Shown here piece after piece: positions 57,254-64,000 of a DNA stretch of 64,000 nt (position 1 is the stretch's first letter; every line of letters starts with the position of its first letter). Position numbers and translations under genes: made by a program. This DNA comes from Cymodocea nodosa (Eukaryota; Streptophyta; Magnoliopsida; Alismatales; Cymodoceaceae), in contig CM072343.1 in assembly GCA_036874045.1 (NCBI GenBank), positions 4,236,001 to 4,300,000 of the forward strand. Direction: 5' to 3'. The notes under the pieces are model-generated. The model made no database searches, was not told the origin of the DNA, and was given only the letters and a program-made list of their open reading frames with translations.

Positions 57254-59004
57254 TGTTAGAACCCGAGTATTTTGATAATGCAAAACCTATGTGAGGAAAC
57301 ATATTGTATTTCACAGTTAAGTCTGTACTACATTAGATCAAAAGGCTGTTAGAACAAATTCCAAGCAGATGAACAGATCGAGAAGGTTCCAGATGATAAT
57401 ACTTTCAAGATACAGCAAAATCGGATAGTTACAGGTTCAAGTATCCGAAGAGTAAAAAGCAGCAAAACTATTAGACAGTTAGAAGGATAACTATACGAAT
57501 TTTACAACCTTCAGAGAGTTATTTAATCAGACAGTTAAGGAGATTGAATGATCAGATAGTTAAAGAGTTAACTATCCGGAAGCTTAAAGGACTTTTCGGA
57601 GAGTTACAGGTATAACTATCCGAAAGTTAAGTCATTCAATAAACCACGTGCAGAAATACAGAACGGAAGCTTAAAGGACTTGTTAGAGAGTTAGATAACT
57701 ATCTAAGTTTTCTTTTCGGAGAGTTAGATAACTATTCGAGTTTTTCGGTAAGTTACAGGCATAACTTTCGAGAAGCCAGCAGTTGAAAGCTTAAAAGGGA
57801 AAATTGGAGAGTAAGATAACTATTCGAAATTTCAAAGAGAGTTTCGGTAAGTTACAGTTTAACTATTCGAAACTTAAGTCAGTGAATTTCCCACGTGCAG
57901 AATTCCAGACAGATGCTCAAATGGGTTTTCGGAGAGTTAGAAAGATAACTATTCAAAATTTCAAAAGAATTTCGGTGAGTTATAGTTTAACCATCCAAAA
58001 CTTAAGTCATTGAATTTACCACGTGTAGAATTTCAGAGAGTGGCCCAAATAAGTTTTCGGAGAGTTAGAAAAATAACTATCCGAAATCCTGAAGCATTTC
58101 GATGAGTTACAGGGATAACCTTCTAAAACTTAAGTCAGCCCTTTATGCACGTGCTAAATTAAAGCAATTAGAAAGTTGACAGAGACAAACTATCCGACAT
58201 GTATATAACTGTTCGGTGAGTTACAGTTATAAGTATCCAATTGGATGACAGCTTACATTTAAATATTCTGGAATCCTACCTAGCAGTAAAGGTTAAGTGA
58301 TCTTTCGGTGAGTTACAGATACTCTTTAGAGAGTTGCATAGCTAACTATCCGAAAGAACAGGAAAATCGATAAGATATCTTGAAACGATTTTCTGAACAG
58401 TCACTTGCCGTATTGGGACTTGAGGCTAATCAAGTACAGTAGAATACATCCGTTGGAGGAAAATATGATCGTTGTACATATCAGGTATATATACAAAATA
58501 CAGACAATGGAGATATTCAGAGCTACACTCCAAATTCCATTTACACTCAAGTTTGGAAACAGTGAAGAATATTCAGAAGATCTACTGTAGAAAAAGCTCT
58601 GTGCGCCAAAACTCTGATTGCAGGATTAAAGCTATTGGTTCGTGGCTTCAACCTGAAAGCTACATACAGTGTTGGTTTGAGTTTCGACCTGAAAACTCTA
58701 GAGGTTGATTTACTAAAGTTTCGACCTGAAAACTTCTGTGTAGTTGGTTCTTGCTTTGACCTGAAAGCAAGTGTGTAAGTGTTGAAACACTTAGTGAAGC
58801 CCAAGTGAATCTTGGGGGTGGACTAGCCAAATTGGTGAACCACCTAAAAAATTTGTTGTGTGTTTCTTATCTCTACTGATTTGCATTCTCTTAGTTTCAT
58901 CTCATTACATTTCTGTTGAATCATTCGATTCAACATCAAAAGAATTTTAAAACTGCACACTTTCACCATTCACCCCCCCTCTGGTGAGCCTATCGAACCT
59001 AACA
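57254..59004 (+). repeat. C3 3' LTR (1751 bp)
   Basis: Begins TGTTAGAACCCGAG and ends GAGCCTATCGAACCTAACA. U3 (57420-58360) shows the longest module array in the window: alternating TTTCGGAGAGTTA and TAACTATCCGAAA with CACGTG (57645, 57891, 58020) and CTTAAGTCATTGAATT between. TATATATAC is at 58486. Downstream come AACCTGAAAGC/GACCTGAAAACT repeats and a CACCCCCCCTCTGGTGAG end. Confidence 0.9.
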
Positions 59005-59714
59005 CTCATTTCTATAATAGAAGTTTTGAAGCCTTAATGAAGAAATATGGAGTAAATCACAAAATTGCAACATCATATCATCCACAAACAAGTGGACAAG
59101 TAGAAAGTGGAAACAAACAAATTAAGTTAATCTTAGAAAAAGTAGTAAATCCTACTAGAATAGATTGGGCTAATAGATTGATAGATGCACTTTGGGCTTA
59201 TAGAACTGCTTATAAAACGAGCTTAGGTATGTCACCTTTTAGGCTAGTATATGGAAAAAGTTGTCATTTACTAGTTGAAATAGAAAATAGAGCTTATTGG
59301 GCATTAAAAACTTTGAACACTAATTTAAATCAAGTTGCTGAAAATAGGAAAATGCAATTAATTGAATTAGAAGAATTTAGAAATGAAGCTTATTCAAGGT
59401 TTGTAAGAGAAAAAGAGAAAAGGAAATTCTGTCATGATAGAAAAATTATTCCAAAAAGCTTTGAAATAGGACAAGAAGTATATCTTTATATGGTTAGACT
59501 CCATAACCATCTAGGAAAATTAAGATCTAGATGGGCAGGACCTTACATAGTTCGAAATATTTATCCTTATGGAGCTATTGAAATTGAAAATCCTAAAAAT
59601 CAGAATATATTTAAAGTAAATAGACAAAGACTTAGACCTATTCTGAAAACACCAAAAAGCTCCTTTGGAATTATAGAAGAAGTCAGAGTAGAGGACTACT
59701 TGAGCTTTATTTAG
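59005..59714 (+). CDS. G3 integrase, C-terminal remnant (open)
   Basis: Continues the G integrase right after the C3 [23 protein letters not shown], catalytic Glu in [13 protein letters not shown] (59090-59125), [20 protein letters not shown], the GPY module [20 protein letters not shown] (59530-59590) and the end VEDYLSFI with TAG at 59712. This is 225 codons without a stop from the internal Met at 59037, the most open stretch of G integrase here. The zinc finger and the first two catalytic Asp residues are gone with the deletion, so it cannot act as an integrase. Confidence 0.8.
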
Positions 59715-60293
59715 TAAGAAATTAGTTTTTATGTTTTTATAATAAAAAAAAAAAAAACATTAAAAAAATATTAAATATAAAAATCGTTGCGGTTCAACCG
59801 ACTAGATCCATCGGTATGACCGAAACATAAAAAAATATGTATATTAATTTTCAAAAAAAAATGTTAGTTTTACCGAAACATAGTATCGGTTCAATCGGAA
59901 AAAAAATTAGGTCTAACCGAAACATAGTATCGGTTAAACCGGTAAAAAAAATAGAAAAACTATTATCTGTAGTATTTTTATTATTATATCTGTTTGTACG
60001 GGAAGTCCGTTGAGTTAAGCGTGAGTTACGCTTAACTCAACGAGCTTACTCTGTTGAGTCTTGAGTTAGTCAACGAGCTTATTCTGTTGAGTTAACTGTA
60101 ACTCAACGGAGTACTGTAGCTAAGACCGCAAATAAGATAGTAATAGTTTGTTCGGAAAATGACCCGATTACCCGCCTAAACTTAGGGCTTATTTAAACTA
60201 AAACCTAAGGTTTTGGGGGCATTATCCGACAAATCATTTAGAATCTAGAGCAGTAGAAATCAGAGCGATTCCGTGTTGTTGTGTAACTCCACG
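59715..60293 (+). promoter_or_regulatory. G3 integrase-ORF3 spacer, hairpin and TCAACGGA repeats
   Basis: Two perfect copies of ACCGAAACATAGTATCGGTT (59872-59891, 59916-59935), each with ACCGA/TCGGT arms, and a half copy at 59818. Next comes a cluster of TCCGTTGAGTTAAGCG / CGCTTAACTCAACGAG and CTGTTGAGTTAACTG / TAACTCAACGGAG inverted pairs (60006-60112). TTATTTAAACTAAAACCTAAGG (60189-60210) lies about 85-105 bp before the ORF3 ATG and is the likely TATA/telo-box-like core. Conserved in G1 and G2. Confidence 0.55.
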
Positions 60294-62453
60294 ATGAGGA
60301 AGATGACACCTAAGTTCTGGGAAGATGCAGTTAACACAGCATAGTTTCTGAAGGAATCAGAAGAATGGCACATGCGGCAAAACATTCGGAATACAATAAG
60401 AGAGAAAGAGCTACTAAAGGTAGAATCAGAACTCTTTAACTTAAGGAAAGTTTTGGTTGATTTGGATATACAAATACCTCAGATAATGGAGACACAAATC
60501 AAAGTGGCAACAGAAATTGCAGTTAGTAAAGAAAGAAAAATCTAGCCAAACAACGAAGTAGCCCTAGAGCTAATTCAACGCAAAGCTAGATTATGGTTTA
60601 AAAAGCGCATTGTTGGTCGTGGAAGTTGGGTAATATAGGAGCAGCAACGAGCAGGAGAACAGGAAGAACCGATTGCGTGCCACAAGTAGCATTTGCTTGG
60701 CCGAGAATTGATGAAGAAGAGAAAGAATTTACTAGCTTGGTCAAAACAACAAGAGACCAAGGTGATAATGAAGAAATAGCTACAGCTAAGGCACATATTT
60801 TATATGATGCCATTAAAAAAAAAAGGGTCGAAGAAAAGTTGAGGGCCTAGTACAGAATTAAGGTTGAACAGCATCAGGCAACAACTAAATCAAGTGCTGC
60901 AAGAGAAGGTGAGGCTGGTCCTTCGAGACTAGTAATTATAGAGAGAATTAAATAGGAAGAGCCAGTACCTATGGCTCGAAGGCCTGCAGAGCCTACCTTT
61001 GTAGATTTAATTTTAGAAGAAGAAGAAGAAGAATAGGCACAATTAATCAGAAAAAGGAAAGGAAAAGAGATAGTGCTTGAATATAAAGAAGAAATTAAAT
61101 CTAAAGTACCAATTTCAACAAGGGTTGTGGAGCCAATATTTATAAACCTGCTATCCGATTCTAAGGAGGAGCAAGAGCTGCAGCAACAGGAGCAAAGAGA
61201 AGAAGAAAAACAGGCTGAAATTAGTCTGCAGCGTGTACAAGAAGAAAAAACAGAAATTAGGGCAGAAACTGAATTGCCCGTGACTCCATCCTAATCTGTT
61301 ACAAAATCAGAAAGAACAATGACAGAGTAGATTGGTAGTCAGGAGGAAGAAGAAAGAGTAGAAAATGAAGAGGCTGAAAGAAGCCATTTGGACAAAAATA
61401 ACTTTACAGATTCCACTAAAGAGCAAAAAACTCTTCAGCAATTTATGGAGAGAATTCAAGACAAAGTGGAGAGTTCTGTCGGCTCACCACCATAGACAGA
61501 AGCAAAAGCAAAAATTCAGGAATCTGTAGAGAATGTTCAAATGCAGCCTATAGAAGAGGAAGATCAAGAACAAACCCCTTTGAAACAACAAAGTCACATT
61601 CCTGACCCGACTGAAACAACAATTTTGAATGAAGTACATTTTTGGAGTCAAGAAGCTTATATCAAATATCAAGAAATTAGGGGTTACGATATTATTTATA
61701 GTAGACCAGTAAATTGGGATGGAATGCAAGAAATCAAAGATTTATTTGAATTCCAAGGTCTATTGAAGTTCATTTCTCAAGAAACAAGGCATGTAGTATA
61801 TGAGAATCTAGTGCCCTGCTTTTATGCTAATTTAAGAGAAGAAGAAGGAAAATTAATTTCCAACGTGAAGGAAGCGGATGTACAGATAACACCTGAGCTT
61901 CTCCACAACATTTTTGGGTTAAAAAAATGAAAGACAAGAAATTTTGGAAAGTACAACTACTATTAAATGGACAAAACAGGAAATCAAGGACAGTTTGGCT
62001 ATCAATCCTAGTGTGCCTTTATTAAATAGACTGAAGCATTTAAATGGTAAAGCACACATGATAGCCAACATTTTGATTAAGAATGTCTATCAACGACAAG
62101 GCGATGACATAGAACTGAGTCAATTTGTCAAATGGGTCACGTTTGTAGTTGTAAATAGAATTCAAATAAATTGGTCTACAATTTTTATCTCCAAGCGGAG
62201 AACAGTAAAGAAGAAATTGTTTTATGGAGATTTGATTCCACTGCTGATGGTGGATTGTATTGATTTTACTAAATGGGCATCAAAAAGGATCAAATCAAGA
62301 ACCATTTCAGTGAAAGAATACAGAAATTTTGTAGCTGCAGAGATTGCTGTACCTTTTGGAGACATTATCGGAGTTGTAGAAAGAATTAATCAATTAGAGC
62401 AACAATTAGAAAAACTCTAGAAGGAAGTAGATGAACTTAGGAATAGAGGCTAA
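60294..62453 (+). pseudogene. G3 third ORF
   Basis: The ATG at 60294 (MRKMTPKFWEDAVN) to the TAA at 62451, about 720 codons, no insertions. The N-terminal helical part is broken by stops near 60342, 60543 and 60637 and a frameshift before 60700 with some sequence missing compared with G1. The middle has acidic repeats (NLLSDSKEEQ) and stops near 60848, 60954, 61034, 61291, 61328 and 61492. The C-terminal domain is split between 61541-61930 (YDIIYSRPVNWDGMQEIKDL, FYANLREEEGKLISN) and 61944-62420 (LNRLKHLNGKAHMIANILIK, FYGDLIPLLMVDCIDF), offset by a frameshift. A TAG at 62418 precedes KEVDELRNRG. The domain resembles the putative plant transposon protein family. The biological role is unknown. 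Confidence 0.75.
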
Positions 62454-62539
62454 TTGTATTGTTCGTCTACATGTATATAATTGTATGAAAAATATCTGAT
62501 TTGATTGTATTGTAATTGATTCATATGAATTAAAATAAT

Positions 62540-64000
62540 TGTTGAGTATTTTGTTTTGATGATGTGTGCAAAATGGAAATAATCATATTTTCTCAATTAC
62601 TATTGCTTGTGAAAAGAAATTAAAATCATCAAAGAATACAGAAAAAGTTTACTGATATAAATATTTGTCTGTATTGGATCTAAAATTATACTGTTAAATA
62701 ACTAGTCGTTTCATTGTATTAATTTCTCATGTAACTAAACGTTAAGTTAACATGTGTTTTTATTGAAAAGCATGATATGTTTTAAAGTTATATCTTCTAT
62801 ATCACGAACAGTGCACGTTTAGACAACTCGTTAAGTTAGAGTTTTGTTTGTATAGAGGTCACGTGAGAACTCGTTAAGTTAGTGAGTAAAAGAAGAGATA
62901 AACTCGTTAAGTTAGTGTTATACACGTGGTGAAATTATAAGTTATGAATGTTGTATTGTATCACGTGAGGTGCACATGTTTAACTCGTTAAGTTAACATA
63001 ACTAAACGCGTTGAGTTGCTATATTGAATACTAAGGCAACGCGTTAGGTTAGCGTTATAAACTTAAGTTGTTATTTTTGCACGTGGTAAAATTCTTATTA
63101 TAAAAACATTTGTTTATTACTGAATCGATGAGTTAAAGTTTTTTTTTCGAAGTCTTATAGTCATAACTATCCGAAAGGTAACTTAAGTCATGTTTTCAGG
63201 TCTTGACACGTGTCTCACTAGTTTTATAATATAAAGAGTTTTTCGGTGACTTACATCCGTAACTATCTGAAACTTAAACTGTTTTCAATGAGTTATCATT
63301 TAACCTTCCAAAAGAAAGGTTAAGCTGGTTTGTTGAATTAGCATAACACCACAGACTTAGTTCATTGAGTTAGCTACAATACTTGTCACGTGAAATAGCA
63401 CATGAGGAACTCGTTAAGTTAGAAACATTAAGTTATATATATATACTTGTGTTACTCGTTTAGTTAACATTAAAGTAACGACTTCTTATTACACTGATGA
63501 AAAATTTTTGGACAAGAAAGTTTATTTTGCAAGAAATTTTTCAGAGATCCAGGACTGATGATTAAAGAAAATTAGAAATATAAACGTGGGTTAGAATGTG
63601 TGTGTTTCGATGAAGGAAAAAGAAAAGACATGGAGAAGTGGAAAACTGGTAGTGGTTAAACATGAAGGATATACATGAAATGAAGATACAGTATAGAAGG
63701 CATAGAATTCTCGTTGATCAAACCATCCTTGCACACAAAACGAAAATCTTTTCAAGGATCAAACTATCCCTACACATCAAAAGAAAAATCTTTTCAAGGA
63801 TCGAAAACACTCTTCGAGGAAAATCTCTCAGGTGGAAGAAAATTCAGTAAAGTAGAAAAATGTATTATTTATGTCACTAAAGATTTGAAGTATCAGAAGA
63901 AAGCAAATTCGGTGAAGCATAAAAAGACAAGATATTCATCACTAAAGAATTGCTGAAGAAGAAAGAAGAAGAAGAAGAAGAATAAAGATCTCAAATAGGG
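62540..64000 (+). mobile_element. E-family LTR, cut by the window end
   Basis: Begins TGTTGAGTATTTTG in the G3 3' UTR, after GAATTAAAATAAT, and matches 33232-34690 throughout. U3 (62720-63470) has AACTCGTTAAGTTA, CACGTGA, ATAACTATCCGAAAGGTAAC (63163) and CTTAAGTCATG followed by GACACGTGTC. The TATA box is mutated to TATAGAAG (63692). A 41-bp tandem repeat with CTTTTCAAGGATC lies at about 63716-63805. Whether it is solo or a 5' LTR cannot be seen. Confidence 0.85.

Larger units (their letters stand above)
52847..59004 (+). mobile_element. C3, C-family copia element, 5' truncated
   Basis: Contains gag-pre-integrase, integrase, reverse transcriptase, RNase H, a tail with repeated polypurine tracts, and a 3' LTR ending AACCTAACA. 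The 5' LTR, gag and protease are lost, together with the gypsy DNA up to integrase. The right flank CTCAT (59005-59009) is the expected target duplication in the G3 integrase; the left copy went with the deletion. A G solo LTR sits in its pol. This is the only element in the window with C-type pol. Confidence 0.85.
51145..62539 (+). mobile_element. G3, Athila-like element with nested C element
   Basis: 5' LTR without U3 (51145-52250), primer site, start of gag(NC), then a deletion that removed the rest through most of integrase. The gap is now filled by the truncated C3 copia element. G3 resumes at CTCATTTC (59005) in integrase and runs through the spacer and a full-length broken third ORF. 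Its 3' UTR is interrupted by an E LTR at 62540. Orientation and spacing agree with G1 and G2. Confidence 0.8.

Overview
This is a 64 kb piece of nuclear plant DNA, AT-rich and, as far as I can see, made entirely of transposable elements in various states of decay. I found no intact host gene, rRNA or tRNA gene. Ty3/gypsy elements of Athila type (tRNA-Asp-like primer site, an extra ORF after integrase, FMDD reverse transcriptase), Sirevirus-like Ty1/copia elements (initiator-Met primer site, repeated polypurine tracts, long coiled-coil gag) and a PIF/Harbinger transposase with short GT-AG introns point to a flowering plant, probably a eudicot with a large repeat-rich genome. I do not name a species.

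I use working family names. G is the Athila-like gypsy family (LTR begins TGTTTAGAATG). C is a copia family (TGTTAGGACCC / TGTTAGAACCC). D is a copia family (LTR ends GATCCTACA, begins TGTTAGGTATT). E is a copia-like family known here only from LTRs (begins TGTTGAGTATT, ends GATCCTACA).

Layout. 1-6.5 kb: a G LTR, an unrecognised long broken reading frame on the minus strand (2985-4550), and a reversed LTR remnant. 6.5-10.2 kb: a D element on the minus strand with gag but no pol; a TRIM-like miniature LTR sits between its LTR and its leader. 10.2-11.6 kb: the rest of a G LTR. 11.6-19.2 kb: a PIF/Harbinger pseudogene on the minus strand, split by a complete gag-only C element (12512-18471, target duplication CTTTT). 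19.2-24.0 kb: two LTR-like stretches of another Athila-like family, one of them holding an E solo LTR (target duplication CTAGT). 24.0-49.2 kb: a plus-strand G element (G1) broken by four insertions: a D solo LTR in the reverse transcriptase, then E and C solo LTRs and a whole minus-strand G element (G2, 37722-48628, target duplication CTTCT) in its third ORF. 49.2-51.1 kb: a D LTR fragment and an isolated Athila-type capsid gag. 51.1-62.5 kb: a third G element (G3), interrupted by a truncated C element that itself carries a G solo LTR (target duplication AGTGG). 62.5 kb to the end: an E LTR cut by the window edge.

The gypsy copies share an unusual plan: LTR, primer site, nucleocapsid knuckle directly (no capsid domain), protease, reverse transcriptase, RNase H, integrase, a spacer full of inverted repeats, then a third ORF with a plant-transposon-protein-like C-terminus. 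The most interesting signal is regulatory. The U3 regions of four LTR families from two superfamilies are built from the same ordered motifs (CACGTG, CTTAAGT, TTTCGG-type/GAGTTA, TAACTATCCGAAA). Related TCAACGGA/TCCGTTGA pairs recur in U5-proximal DNA and in the spacer before the third ORF.
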